Source: Roseovarius sp. TE539
GTDB taxonomy: Bacteria > Pseudomonadota > Alphaproteobacteria > Rhodobacterales > Rhodobacteraceae
Assembly (NCBI RefSeq): GCF_003298505.1
Contig: NZ_QNGB01000004.1
Span: 62,001 to 126,000 of the forward strand
DNA: 64,000 nt
Reading direction: 5' to 3'
The position numbers and the translations under genes were made by a program. Positions 1 to 7,778 of the stretch are shown piece after piece. The notes beneath the pieces were generated by a model, which saw nothing but the letters and a program-made list of their open reading frames with translations, was not told the origin of the DNA and made no database searches. Numbering within the stretch: position 1 is the stretch's first letter; each line of letters starts with the position of its first letter.

Positions 1-369
1 CAATCGGCCAACGGCCCCGAGCGACGGCAACGCCTCGCCGCGAAAGCCGAAGCTGTGGATATCCAGCAGATCCGAGCCGTCGATCTTGGAGGTGGCGTGC
101 CTCGCAAGCGCCAGCGGCAGGTCTTCGGGCACGATTCCGCAACCGTCATCGGCTACACGGATCAGCGTCTTGCCGCCATCGGCCTGCGCGATTGCGATAT
201 GACATGCACCTGCGTCCAGCGCATTCTCCACCAGTTCCTTGACGGCCGAAGCCGGCCGCTCCACTACTTCCCCGGCGGCGATCCGATTGATTGCCGCTTC
301 ATCCAATTGCCGGATCATGGGACGCTTGACTTGTGTTCCGGGGCTTATTTGGGGGCTTTCATCATTCAT
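1..369 (-). CDS. mutL: DNA mismatch repair protein MutL, N-terminal part (cut by window edge)
   Basis: Reading the minus strand from an ATG at 369 gives 123 codons that run off the left edge without a stop. The translation has the GHKL-ATPase signatures of MutL: the segment [20 protein letters not shown], the N-box region [11 protein letters not shown], the ATP-binding DDGCGI and the [10 protein letters not shown] motif. MutL couples MutS mismatch recognition to strand incision in the cytosol. The gene faces away from the sulfur genes to its right and shares a 143-base spacer with them. Family assignment is secure. The C-terminal dimerisation/endonuclease part lies outside the window, so whether it carries the endonuclease motif cannot be judged. 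Confidence 0.95.
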   Translation of the reverse strand, partial: MNDESPQISPGTQVKRPMIRQLDEAAINRIAAGEVVERPASAVKELVENALDAGACHIAIAQADGGKTLIRVADDGCGIVPEDLPLALARHATSKIDGSDLLDIHSFGFRGEALPSLGAVGRL

Positions 370-473
370 AACCCAACACCTAGCATGAGACGTAGCGATT
401 CTGCCAGACGAGAACTTGGCCGCGCGGCGGTCACGCTGCCAAAATCCCGCGTGTGGGGTTGGTTCACAAATAC

Positions 474-489
474 ATTCACTTAAATGAAT
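474..489. promoter_or_regulatory. SqrR/BigR-type operator (ATTC-N8-GAAT) before the persulfide gene pair
   Basis: The sequence ATTCACTTAAATGAAT is a near-perfect dyad and matches ATTC-N8-GAAT, the operator form I recall for the persulfide-sensing ArsR-family repressor SqrR of Rhodobacter capsulatus (BigR elsewhere). It lies 24 bases before the start codon at 513. It would overlap a possible -10 (TAAATG, 481-486) paired with a weak -35 (TTGGTT, 459-464). A repressor bound here would block transcription until reactive sulfur species accumulate. No sqrR/bigR gene is present in the window, so the regulator must be encoded elsewhere. The assignment is inferred from motif and neighbours. Confidence 0.6.
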
Positions 490-512
490 GGGATCATAAG
501 AAAGGAGTGACC

Positions 513-1412
513 ATGTTCCGCCGAAAAAGCCCTTCACAGGGATCCAGTTCGCCCGAAGTAACAGGTTTTCACGATCCTGCCTCGGGAAGCATACAATACG
601 TCGTGGCTGACCCCGACACCGGAAAGGCCGCTCTGATAGACATCGTTCAGGATTTCCGGCCCGCCGAGGCCGCCGCATCCCATGACAGCGCCCGGGAGAT
701 CGTGGATTTCGTCAACGCCGAGGGGCTGGAGGTGGAATGGATCCTCGACACCCATCCGCATGCCGATCACCTGATGGCCTCGGCGTGGTTGCGGCAGGAA
801 CTGGAGGCACCGAATGCCATTGGCGCCAAGGTCCGCGACATCAGTGAAATCTGGGAAAAGCTGTATAACCTGAGCGGCGCGTTCGATCCCGACCGTGATT
901 TCGACCGGCTGTTCGAGGATGGCGAGATCTTCAAGCTGGGCAATCTTGATGTGCGCGTCATGCTGTCGCCCGGTCATACGCTGGGGTCGGTCACCTACGT
1001 GGTTGGACAGGATGCGGCCTTCGTGCATGACACCTTCATGCATGTGGATGTTGGCACGTCCCGTGCCGATTTTCCCGGTGGATCGTCAAGTCAACTCTAT
1101 GACAGCCTGCAGGCCATCCTGGCCTTGCCCGAAGACACGCGTCTTTTCGTCGGGCATGATTATCCCCCTGTCGGTGACCGCAAGGAGCCGGCTTGGGAGG
1201 CGACCGTGGCCAGACACAAGCGCGACAATCCCCATGTCGGTGGCGGGGCCACCCGCGAGGCATTCATGACGCTGCGCGACGATCGCGATGCCACGCTGGG
1301 CCTGCCGGACCGGATTTTGTACGCGCTGCAGGTCAATTTGCGCGGCGGGCGCCTTCCCGAACCCGAGGATGACGGGCAAAGTTATTTCAAGATACCCGCG
1401 AACCGATTCTGA
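513..1412 (+). CDS. MBL-fold persulfide dioxygenase-like hydrolase
   Basis: A 299-residue metallo-beta-lactamase fold protein of the ETHE1/Blh type. Such enzymes oxidise glutathione persulfide to sulfite using a mononuclear iron. The metal motif is visible as THPHADH (H81-x-H83-x-D85-H86), with a later SPGHTLGS segment and GHDYPP near the C-terminus, as in that family. The ATG at 513 was chosen because AAAGGAG stands at 501-507; an upstream in-frame start at 453 lacks a good site and would run through the operator. A rhodanese gene follows after 24 bases, and an ATTC-N8-GAAT operator precedes it, so the pair is probably a sulfide/persulfide detoxification operon. A glyoxalase II-like role is less likely in this context. 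Confidence 0.85.
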   Translation: MFRRKSPSQGSSSPEVTGFHDPASGSIQYVVADPDTGKAALIDIVQDFRPAEAAASHDSAREIVDFVNAEGLEVEWILDTHPHADHLMASAWLRQELEAPNAIGAKVRDISEIWEKLYNLSGAFDPDRDFDRLFEDGEIFKLGNLDVRVMLSPGHTLGSVTYVVGQDAAFVHDTFMHVDVGTSRADFPGGSSSQLYDSLQAILALPEDTRLFVGHDYPPVGDRKEPAWEATVARHKRDNPHVGGGATREAFMTLRDDRDATLGLPDRILYALQVNLRGGRLPEPEDDGQSYFKIPANRF

Positions 1413-1436
1413 AACGGCTGAAAAAGGACTGCAGAC

Positions 1437-1814
1437 ATGAAGACCGAAACCATTGACGGCGGCGAACTGGAAACCTGGAGCGTCGAGGAGGTGTCCGACG
1501 CCTGGGCGCGTGACGAAGTCGTGCTGATCGACGTCCGCACCCCGCAGGAGTACATGTTCGAACATGTTGAAGGGGCCCTGCTTCTGCCGATGCCGTTCTT
1601 CAACGCGCACAAGCTGCCGGGGCAGAGCGACAAGCGCATCGTCTTCATGTGTGGCTCTGGTGTCCGTAGCGAGAAGGTGGCGCGTGCCGCGCTGGAAGCC
1701 GGGATGAGCCGTATCGCTCATATGGAAGGGGGGTTCGCGGCGTGGAAGAAGGCGGCCAGCCCTTACATCGGAACCAATATGGCCACCGGCGCACCGCGGC
1801 GCGTCGAGGGCTGA
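1437..1814 (+). CDS. Rhodanese-like sulfurtransferase
   Basis: A 125-residue single-domain rhodanese. The active-site loop CGSGVRS starts at Cys72, which would carry the persulfide. Also visible are the conserved IDVRTPQEY segment (about 31-39) and the C-terminal MEGGFAAWKKA segment. No signal peptide is apparent, so it acts in the cytosol. It follows the persulfide dioxygenase-like gene by 24 bases in the same direction. In the Blh/ETHE1 systems the two activities cooperate to move sulfane sulfur onto glutathione and then oxidise it, and in some bacteria they are fused. The start has a weak AAGGACTGC upstream. The gene ends before a hairpin it shares with the convergent amtB. Confidence 0.88.
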   Translation: MKTETIDGGELETWSVEEVSDAWARDEVVLIDVRTPQEYMFEHVEGALLLPMPFFNAHKLPGQSDKRIVFMCGSGVRSEKVARAALEAGMSRIAHMEGGFAAWKKAASPYIGTNMATGAPRRVEG

Positions 1815-1854
1815 GCACGGGGTGGCGCCAGGGTTTCCGGCGCTGAAACGAAAA

Positions 1855-1878
1855 GACCCGGGCAGTCATGCCCGGGTC
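1855..1878 (-). terminator. Hairpin terminator of glnK-amtB
   Basis: A perfect 10-bp stem (GACCCGGGCA / TGCCCGGGTC) with a four-base loop lies between the convergent rhodanese gene and amtB. Read on the minus strand, the stem is followed by CTTTTCGTTT-like U-rich sequence, as expected for an intrinsic terminator of amtB. There is no T tract on the plus side, so it is at best a weak terminator for the sulfur operon. Confidence 0.75.
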
Positions 1879-1900
1879 CATCTCGTGGCGGCGGTTCTGA

Positions 1901-3241
1901 TCAGGTCTTGGAGAATTCGGGATAGGCTTCCATGCCCAGTTCCGACATGTCCAGCCCGTCGATCTCGGCTTCTTCCGAGACCCGCAGACCGACAACCGCC
2001 TTGATGATGAGCCATACCACGGCGGAGGCCACTACCGTAAAGATGCCGATCACGGCGATGCCGTAAAGTTGCGTCATCAGGTTGGCATCTCCGTTGGTGA
2101 GAATGACCGCGATCGTGCCCCAGATGCCGGCAAAGAGGTGAACAGGGATCGCACCGACAACGTCGTCGATCTTGAACTTGTCCAGCATCGGCACGGTGAA
2201 GACCACGATGACACCGCCCACGGCGCCGATCAGCGTCGCCATCCCCAGGCTCGGGGCCAGCGGTTCGGCGGTGATCGACACCAGACCTGCCAGCGCGCCG
2301 TTGAGCACCATGGTCAGATCCGGCTTCTTGTACATCACCTGCGTCAGGATCAGTGCGGCGACGGCCCCGCCTGCAGCGGCAGTGTTGGTGTTCGAGAAGA
2401 TCCGGCTGACATCGGCCACGTCACCGACGCTGCCCATTGCCAACTGAGAGCCGCCGTTGAAACCGAACCAGCCCAGCCAGAGGATGAACATGCCCAGCGT
2501 GGCCAGTGCAAGGTTGGAGCCGGGGATCGGATGCACCTTGCCATCCTTGTACTTGCCGATACGCGGCCCAAGGATGATTGCGCCGGTCAGTGCGGCCCAA
2601 CCGCCCACCGAATGCACGATGGTCGACCCGGCAAAATCCGAGAAGCCGGCCGCGCTCAGGAAACCACCGCCCCAGCTCCAGCTGGCTTGCAGCGGGTATA
2701 TGATCGCCGTCAGGAGAATGGTGAAGGTAAGGAAGGGCCACAGCTTGATCCGCTCGGCCAGCGCACCCGAAACGATCGAGGCGGTGGCGGCACAGAACAT
2801 CAACTGGAAGAAGAAGTCCGACCCGGTAGAAGCATAGGAATAGTCGTCCGCCGCCGCGGCACTCACGCCCACGGGTTCCAGAACACCGAGCGACGGGAAC
2901 AGCCCCGAAAGCACATTCTCGATGGCCCAGTCGCCAAGTGGATACATGAGGTTGTAGCCGATGGCGTAATAGAAGATTGCGGCGAGCGAAAAGAGCGCGA
3001 CGTTCTTCGTCAACTGCATCGTCACGTTCTTGCCGCGTACCAGCCCGGCCTCGAGCATGGCGAACCCCGCCGCCATGAAGAACACCAGAAAGCCCCCGAT
3101 CAGGAACAACAGTGAATTGAAGATGAATACCGAATCTGTCGGCACGGCGGCCGGGACGGTTGCCTCCGCCTCCTGTGCCAGTCCGAGCTGCGGGAGCGCG
3201 GCCACGGCAGCGGCAAGCCCGAGTGTCGTGAATTTGGTCAT
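1901..3241 (-). CDS. amtB: Ammonium transporter AmtB
   Basis: A 446-residue Amt/Rh family channel. It begins with a cleavable-looking leader (MTKFTTLGLAAAVAALPQ, then LAQ-E) and then about 11 membrane segments. Family landmarks include the early GGFLVFFMAAGFAMLEAG segment, the DFAGSTIVHSVGG segment and the FNGGS segment. It conducts ammonium across the inner membrane and is blocked by the trimeric PII protein when nitrogen is replete. The ATG at 3241 follows GGAAAGGAAACG; longer in-frame versions have no better site. It is the second gene of a glnK-amtB operon, 28 bases downstream of glnK, and ends at a strong hairpin. Confidence 0.95.
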   Translation of the reverse strand: MTKFTTLGLAAAVAALPQLGLAQEAEATVPAAVPTDSVFIFNSLLFLIGGFLVFFMAAGFAMLEAGLVRGKNVTMQLTKNVALFSLAAIFYYAIGYNLMYPLGDWAIENVLSGLFPSLGVLEPVGVSAAAADDYSYASTGSDFFFQLMFCAATASIVSGALAERIKLWPFLTFTILLTAIIYPLQASWSWGGGFLSAAGFSDFAGSTIVHSVGGWAALTGAIILGPRIGKYKDGKVHPIPGSNLALATLGMFILWLGWFGFNGGSQLAMGSVGDVADVSRIFSNTNTAAAGGAVAALILTQVMYKKPDLTMVLNGALAGLVSITAEPLAPSLGMATLIGAVGGVIVVFTVPMLDKFKIDDVVGAIPVHLFAGIWGTIAVILTNGDANLMTQLYGIAVIGIFTVVASAVVWLIIKAVVGLRVSEEAEIDGLDMSELGMEAYPEFSKT

Positions 3242-3269
3242 GGTCGTTTCCTTTCCGTTGAGCGCCGGG

Positions 3270-3608
3270 TCAGAGCGCGTCGCCGTTGGTTTCGCCGGTG
3301 CGCACACGCGTGGCCTGCTGAAGATCGAGGACGAAGATCTTGCCGTCGCCGATCTTGCCGGTGCGCGCGGTTTTGGTGATGGTGTCGACCACCTGGTCGG
3401 CCATCCCCGCGTTCACGGCTATTTCCAGCTTGATCTTGGGCACGAAATTGACAGCGTATTCCGCGCCGCGATAAATCTCGGTATGGCCCGATTGGGAGCC
3501 GAAGCCCTTGATCTCGGTAACCATCATGCCGCGCACGCCGATTTCGGTCAGCGCTTCGCGGACCTCCTCGAGCTTGAACGGCTTGATTGTCGCAATGATG
3601 AGTTTCAC
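3270..3608 (-). CDS. glnK: Nitrogen regulatory protein PII (GlnK)
   Basis: A 112-residue PII signal protein starting at a GTG (3608) preceded by AAAGGGGAA. The T-loop is intact, with the uridylylation target Tyr51 in HTEIYRGAEY, and the C-terminal IFVLDLQQATRVRTGE is typical. PII trimers read 2-oxoglutarate, ATP and ADP; they bind AmtB and modulate the Ntr cascade. Being immediately upstream of amtB identifies it as GlnK rather than the glnA-linked GlnB. The upstream 250 bases are conspicuously A+T rich and hold repeated NtrC-like half sites, consistent with induction under nitrogen limitation. Confidence 0.94.
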   Translation of the reverse strand: MKLIIATIKPFKLEEVREALTEIGVRGMMVTEIKGFGSQSGHTEIYRGAEYAVNFVPKIKLEIAVNAGMADQVVDTITKTARTGKIGDGKIFVLDLQQATRVRTGETNGDAL

Positions 3609-3720
3609 GTATTCCCCTTTCGGTTTCCTGCTGAACAGGCATTTCGCACATGCAGAAAAATCCAATGGGCGGGCTGCCTGAAAGGGATTGGCGTCAAATT
3701 CGGCCAGGGCCGGAGTGTAT

Positions 3721-3766
3721 TCGCACAAAAAATGCTCAAAAAAAATAAATCGCACAAAAAATATGC
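3721..3766 (-). promoter_or_regulatory. Tandem NtrC-like sites upstream of glnK
   Basis: The element TCGCACAAAAAAT occurs twice, at 3721 and 3750, 29 bases apart, in an A-tract-rich stretch about 110-160 bases before the glnK start. Read on the minus strand, the distal copy gives TGCATATTTTTTGTGCG, which fits the spacing of the NtrC dyad TGCAC-Y-N5-R-GTGCA at both half sites (one mismatch each). The proximal copy keeps only the GTGC half. R. capsulatus NtrC is known to work from tandem upstream sites. Assignment rests on motif resemblance and the regulated gene. Confidence 0.4.
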
Positions 3767-3862
3767 AAACGTAAAAGCCGGAACACAGGGCCGGCGGGAC
3801 TCTACAAGTCCGGCAAAGCGGTTTAGACTGCACCAAACAAACGAGGTCCGGGCAGGGCTTGC

Positions 3863-5995
3863 ATGAGTAATTCAGGTCGCAGGAAACCGCCACTCGTGGC
3901 AGACAGGCGCTATCGGAAACCCGCTCGAAAACCGGCGCGAAAATCCGCACCGAAGAAGCGGCGGGGATCGCGGAAACCGCGAAATCCGCTGATCCGTTTC
4001 ATGAAAGCCGTCGTGGCGTGGGCGCTGCGGCTGATCTGGGCGATCGGCTGGCGTTTCACGGCGGTCGTTTCATTGATTCTCGCGCTTGCCACCGGCTATA
4101 CTTACGCGAAGTTGCCCGACATTTCCGAAGTTCTCGACGGGCGCGCGCGCGGATCGGTGACCCTGCTGGATGTCAAGGGCGATGTCTTTGCCTGGCGGGG
4201 GGATCAGTTTGGCGGGGTCGTTACGGCCGGAACCGTCTCGCCCTATCTGCGCGATGCTGTTGTCGCCACGGAGGACAGGCGATTCTACCTGCATCCCGGC
4301 ATTGATCCGATCGGCATTGCCAGTGCGGTGAGGATCAACCTTGGCGAGGGTCGTGGCCCTCTGACCGGGCACGGTGGATCCACGATCACCCAGCAGACGG
4401 CGAAGTTGATGTGCCTTGGTGTCGCCTATGACGAGGCACAATGGGACAGCGAGGCCGACTATGTTGCCGATTGCCGCCGCACGACCCTCTGGCGCAAGGC
4501 CAAGGAGGCCGTCTATGCGCTGGCGATGGAAGTCAAGTACACCAAGAACGAAATTCTGTCGATCTATCTCAACCGTGCCTACATGGGGGCCGGAGCCTAT
4601 GGTGCCGAGGCCGCCGCACAGCGCTATTTCGGCAAGAATGCGGCTGAGTTGAACGCGCAGGAAAGCGCGGTCCTCGCGGGGCTTCTGACCGCGCCATCGC
4701 GGCTTGCCCCGACAACGGATCTCGAACGGTCCAGGGACCGGGCCGAGACGGTGCTGCGGCTGATGACCGAACAGGGGTATCTGACCGAGGCCGAGGCCCG
4801 GGCGGCCCGTAGTGACCCTGCGACCCTGTCCGAGGCGGCCGAGGCGCAGGCGGGCGGATATTTCGCCGACTGGGTCATGGCATCGGGACCGGAATTCTTT
4901 ACCCGCGACACCACCGAGGACGTCATCATCCGCACCACCCTCGATCAGCGCATACAGAGTGCCGCCGAAGACGCCTTGAAAACGGTTTTTGCCGAAAAGG
5001 TCGACGAAGACTCCGGGGCACAGGCGGCGATCGTGATAATGTCGGCGGACGGGGCGGTGCGTGGCATGGTCGGCGGTCGTGACACGACTGTCGCCGGGGG
5101 ATTCAACCGGGCCACGCAGGCCCGTCGTCAGACCGGGTCGGCCTTCAAGCCCTTCGTCTACGCGACGGCGCTGGAACTGGGATACGACCATGCCTCGACG
5201 GTGGTGGACGAACCCTACTGCCAGGACATTCCGGGCTCCGGCCGTTGGTGCCCCGAGAATTACGGGAAAAGGCACTATGGCCGTGTGACACTGACCGAGG
5301 CTCTTCGCAAATCGCTCAATATCCCGGCTGTGAAGGTCTCCGAAAGCGTGGGTCGGGATCTGGTGCGCAGGGTCGCGAATGAATTCGGGATCGAAAGCGA
5401 CCTGGCGGATGGACCGGCATTGGCGCTTGGCGCGTCCGAGAGCACCCTTCTGGAAATGACCGGAGCTTATGCCGGGATCCTCAATGGCGGATCCTCTGTC
5501 ACACCCTACGGGCTGGTCGAGTTGCGCCTGCTTGGCGAGGAGACCCCCCTGGTGGGGACAAGCGGCGGCATCGGAGAGCGGGTGATCCGCGAGGATGCGG
5601 CACGCGAGCTCATCTACATGATGCACCGGGTTGTCACGGATGGAACCGGCACGCGCGCCACCCTTCCCGAGTGGGAGGCAGCTGGCAAGACAGGGACAAC
5701 CCAGGCGGCGCGGGATGCCTGGTTCCTGGGCTTCACGGCGGATTACGTGGCCGGGGTATGGATGGGATATGACGACAACACCCCCCTGACCGCCGTGACC
5801 GGCGGTGGCCTGCCGGCCGAAATATGGCGCGAAACGATGCTGCGGGTGAACGAGGGCCTTCCGGTGCGCCCGCTGCCGATGCTGCGGCCCGCGGAAAGGC
5901 CGACCGCCGATCCCGAACCCCTGCGCCGACCTGATCCGCGCGAACGTGCAACGCCGGTTGGCGACCTGATCCGGCGTCTGCTGGGGGGGGATTGA
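3863..5995 (+). CDS. Class A penicillin-binding protein 1A-like (transglycosylase/transpeptidase)
   Basis: A 710-residue bifunctional murein synthase. It has a very basic cytoplasmic tail (residues 1-47, Arg/Lys/Pro rich) and one membrane anchor (about 48-82). A GT51 transglycosylase domain follows, with catalytic Glu137 in VATEDRRFY and GGSTITQQTAK. A transpeptidase domain follows in turn, with SxxK at Ser426 (TGSAFKPF), SLN in KSLNIPAVK and KTGTTQ. Between the QQTAK motif and RRTTLWRK sits an insert holding Cys184 and Cys204, and the transpeptidase domain has a further Cys pair (EPYCQD..RWCPEN). These could be disulfides in the periplasm. The C-terminus is Pro/Arg rich. No strong ribosome-binding site precedes the start at 3863. 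Confidence 0.92.
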   Translation: MSNSGRRKPPLVADRRYRKPARKPARKSAPKKRRGSRKPRNPLIRFMKAVVAWALRLIWAIGWRFTAVVSLILALATGYTYAKLPDISEVLDGRARGSVTLLDVKGDVFAWRGDQFGGVVTAGTVSPYLRDAVVATEDRRFYLHPGIDPIGIASAVRINLGEGRGPLTGHGGSTITQQTAKLMCLGVAYDEAQWDSEADYVADCRRTTLWRKAKEAVYALAMEVKYTKNEILSIYLNRAYMGAGAYGAEAAAQRYFGKNAAELNAQESAVLAGLLTAPSRLAPTTDLERSRDRAETVLRLMTEQGYLTEAEARAARSDPATLSEAAEAQAGGYFADWVMASGPEFFTRDTTEDVIIRTTLDQRIQSAAEDALKTVFAEKVDEDSGAQAAIVIMSADGAVRGMVGGRDTTVAGGFNRATQARRQTGSAFKPFVYATALELGYDHASTVVDEPYCQDIPGSGRWCPENYGKRHYGRVTLTEALRKSLNIPAVKVSESVGRDLVRRVANEFGIESDLADGPALALGASESTLLEMTGAYAGILNGGSSVTPYGLVELRLLGEETPLVGTSGGIGERVIREDAARELIYMMHRVVTDGTGTRATLPEWEAAGKTGTTQAARDAWFLGFTADYVAGVWMGYDDNTPLTAVTGGGLPAEIWRETMLRVNEGLPVRPLPMLRPAERPTADPEPLRRPDPRERATPVGDLIRRLLGGD

Positions 5996-6001
5996 CCGGG
6001 T

Positions 6002-6619
6002 TCAGCCGGCCATGCGCAGATCCCGGATCAGCTTGTCAACATTGCCGAGGTTGCGATCCAGCATGGCCCCGATTTCGGTGCGTTCGGTAAGCCGCAGGCT
6101 GATACCCTCGATCAGCATGTCGAAAAAAAGGTTCTGGCCCGACCGGTCCGATACCAGGAATCTTACTTCGAACGGCGCTTCGCCCTTCAGGTAGACTGTC
6201 GTCGAGACCTCATGCCATGACTTGACCTGGTTGACCGTTTTCACCTCGACGCGGCCGCCGACGAATTCACGGAACCGCTTGCCATACTTGCGCGCGATAT
6301 AGCTTCGGAACGCATCGGTGTAAGCGCGCATCTGTGCGCTGCTCAAGCCACGCGCATCAGCGCCGAGGGTCGATCGCGCGATAATGTTCACATCCGCGTA
6401 TCTGCGAAAGATACGTTCGAAATCCGAGATCATGCCTCTTAGCGATTTGCCCGAAGAAATCACCCCGTTGATATCGCTTACCACGCGCTCCACGAGCGCC
6501 TTGGCCTGAGAATTATTCAGGGCAAGAGCCGGTCCGCTGGCAGCAATTGACCCGATTGCCGCCGTGCCCGAAAGGATCGCGGTGCGGCGTGATATTTCCT
6601 GCGGCATTTCATTCGCCAT
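6002..6619 (-). CDS. mlaC: MlaC-family phospholipid-binding protein
   Basis: A 205-residue MlaC/Ttg2D protein. The N-terminus contains SRRTAI followed by a hydrophobic stretch and ALA-like cleavage site, so it is exported, possibly by Tat. The body has the family features VERVVSDINGV, a central IARSTLGADAR segment and LSSAQMRAYTDAFRSYI. MlaC ferries phospholipids across the periplasm between outer-membrane MlaA and the MlaFEDB inner-membrane complex. It lies 11 bases downstream of mlaA in the same operon; mlaFEDB is not in the window. Only six bases separate its stop from the convergent penicillin-binding protein gene. Confidence 0.9.
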   Translation of the reverse strand: MANEMPQEISRRTAILSGTAAIGSIAASGPALALNNSQAKALVERVVSDINGVISSGKSLRGMISDFERIFRRYADVNIIARSTLGADARGLSSAQMRAYTDAFRSYIARKYGKRFREFVGGRVEVKTVNQVKSWHEVSTTVYLKGEAPFEVRFLVSDRSGQNLFFDMLIEGISLRLTERTEIGAMLDRNLGNVDKLIRDLRMAG

Positions 6620-6630
6620 GGCGGACCCTC

Positions 6631-7401
6631 CTACGGATCGCTGAATTGCATGTCGTAGGGATCAACATAATCTTCCTCGGTGCTTCTGCCCAGACGGAAG
6701 CCCCTGTTCTGCAGATAGACACTTCGTGATGCGGCATAGCTGTCGGCGCTCTCGTAAAGGATCGAGTTGATCGTTTCGGCATAACGGCCGCGTTTGCCAA
6801 TGCCGTCAAGAACCGATATCCCCGTGCTGTAGTACCTTTCCGGCGTTGGCAGTGCGTATCCGAGTGGATCCGTGAAAAGATCCACGATCCGGCCCGTGGC
6901 CGCCCTTTCGGTCGATGGCCCCAGCACCGGCAGTTCCAGGTAGGCACCTTGCGGAACGCCCCAGACATCCAGCGTTTCGCCGAAATCCGTGCCGGTGCCG
7001 CTTGGCATTCCCATCTCTGTCGCCGGATCGAAGAAGCCACCCAACCCCACGGTCGTGTTGACGAGGAAACGGTACGTATCTTCTGTCGCACCTTTCATGT
7101 TGCCCTGCAGGACGCCGTTGACGATAGCCTGCGGCATCGAGAGGTTTTCGGCGAACCGACCGATCGCGGTGCGGATGTCCACAGGTATGGCGCCGGCGTA
7201 ACCTTCGCTGGCCGGTTTGAGAAGGGCCTTGTCCAGCTTGCGATTGAACGCATGAGTTTTCCGGTTTCCCACCTCGTAGGGATCGAAGACCTGCCCGGGC
7301 GGCAGGGGTGAGTCGGGTGTGGTGCACCCTGCCACCAGTGCCAGGGTCAGTGCGGCGAGTGCGCGGCGCGGGAATCGCAGGGCTGCAGGCAGTCTGAGCA
7401 T
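6631..7401 (-). CDS. mlaA: MlaA/VacJ outer-membrane lipoprotein
   Basis: A 256-residue lipoprotein with lipobox LVAGC (acylated Cys near residue 26), followed by the family signature FDPYEVGNRKTHAFNRKLD and later GFFDPATEMGM, ETLDVWGV and LPVLGPS. MlaA forms a ring in the inner leaflet of the outer membrane and removes mislocalised phospholipids, passing them to MlaC. Together with the adjacent mlaC it forms a two-gene unit lacking the ABC components. The start is the ATG at 7401; upstream is the 376-base gap with a candidate structured RNA. Confidence 0.92.
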   Translation of the reverse strand: MLRLPAALRFPRRALAALTLALVAGCTTPDSPLPPGQVFDPYEVGNRKTHAFNRKLDKALLKPASEGYAGAIPVDIRTAIGRFAENLSMPQAIVNGVLQGNMKGATEDTYRFLVNTTVGLGGFFDPATEMGMPSGTGTDFGETLDVWGVPQGAYLELPVLGPSTERAATGRIVDLFTDPLGYALPTPERYYSTGISVLDGIGKRGRYAETINSILYESADSYAASRSVYLQNRGFRLGRSTEEDYVDPYDMQFSDP

Positions 7402-7778
7402 GTTAAATCGAAACTTCCGACATCAATTTTCAAGGCCTTCATTTAACCTGAACGACCACGCGGGAAACAGGCCTGCAAACGGTTGTGATCCGGGCGTGGC
7501 ACAATGGTAACGTCGCAGACGTTTTTTCGCAGCCCGCAGGGTTACATGCGGGCGGTGCCACGGACAAGAGAAGTACCCTGACACATTGATGTCGCCCGGG
7601 TCGGACAAGGCACCGGTTGCGTTACCCCCGCCGGTTCCAATAAGCGGCAAGCTTCATGTCACTGAAATATCCCGCCCGGAAGGGCAGGACCATTGCGCCG
7701 GTTCTTTTTGATTTTCATCGGTCCGAACGGCCGCTAGCGTTCGGCTCAGGTGAAGCAGGAAACCAGGGAGACAAGCGG
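7402..7778. other. Divergent intergenic region mlaA-ridA (377 bases)
   Basis: No protein-coding stretch here is convincing. An in-frame upstream extension of ridA from 7656 exists but has no ribosome-binding site and no family similarity. The region holds a symmetrical fold at 7495-7562, described separately, and must contain the promoters of mlaA (leftward) and ridA (rightward). I could not place a convincing -35/-10 pair for either. Confidence 0.5.
7495..7562. ncRNA. Candidate structured RNA with three-way junction
   Basis: Three perfect helices nest in 68 bases. P1 is CGTGGCAC (7495-7502) with GTGCCACG (7555-7562). P2 is AACGTC (7509-7514) with GACGTT (7518-7523) around a GCA loop. P3 is GCCCGCA (7532-7538) with TGCGGGC (7547-7553) around an eight-base loop. 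It resembles a small cloverleaf, but D-arm, anticodon and T-loop rules are not met, so it is not a tRNA. The fold is possible on either strand. No clear promoter or T-tract terminator was found. It could also be a leader element for mlaA or ridA, or chance in high-GC DNA. Confidence 0.35.

Noticed and set aside
2069..3115. Long plus-strand frame opposite amtB
   Set aside because: It is an antisense shadow of a clear transporter gene, with His/Arg/Gln-rich composition and no family features.
7491..7562. tRNA gene in the mlaA-ridA gap, because of AATGGTA near a D-loop position and a 7-8 bp closing stem
   Set aside because: The D stem does not pair, the central hairpin has a three-base loop rather than a seven-base anticodon loop, and the T-loop signature TTCGA is missing.
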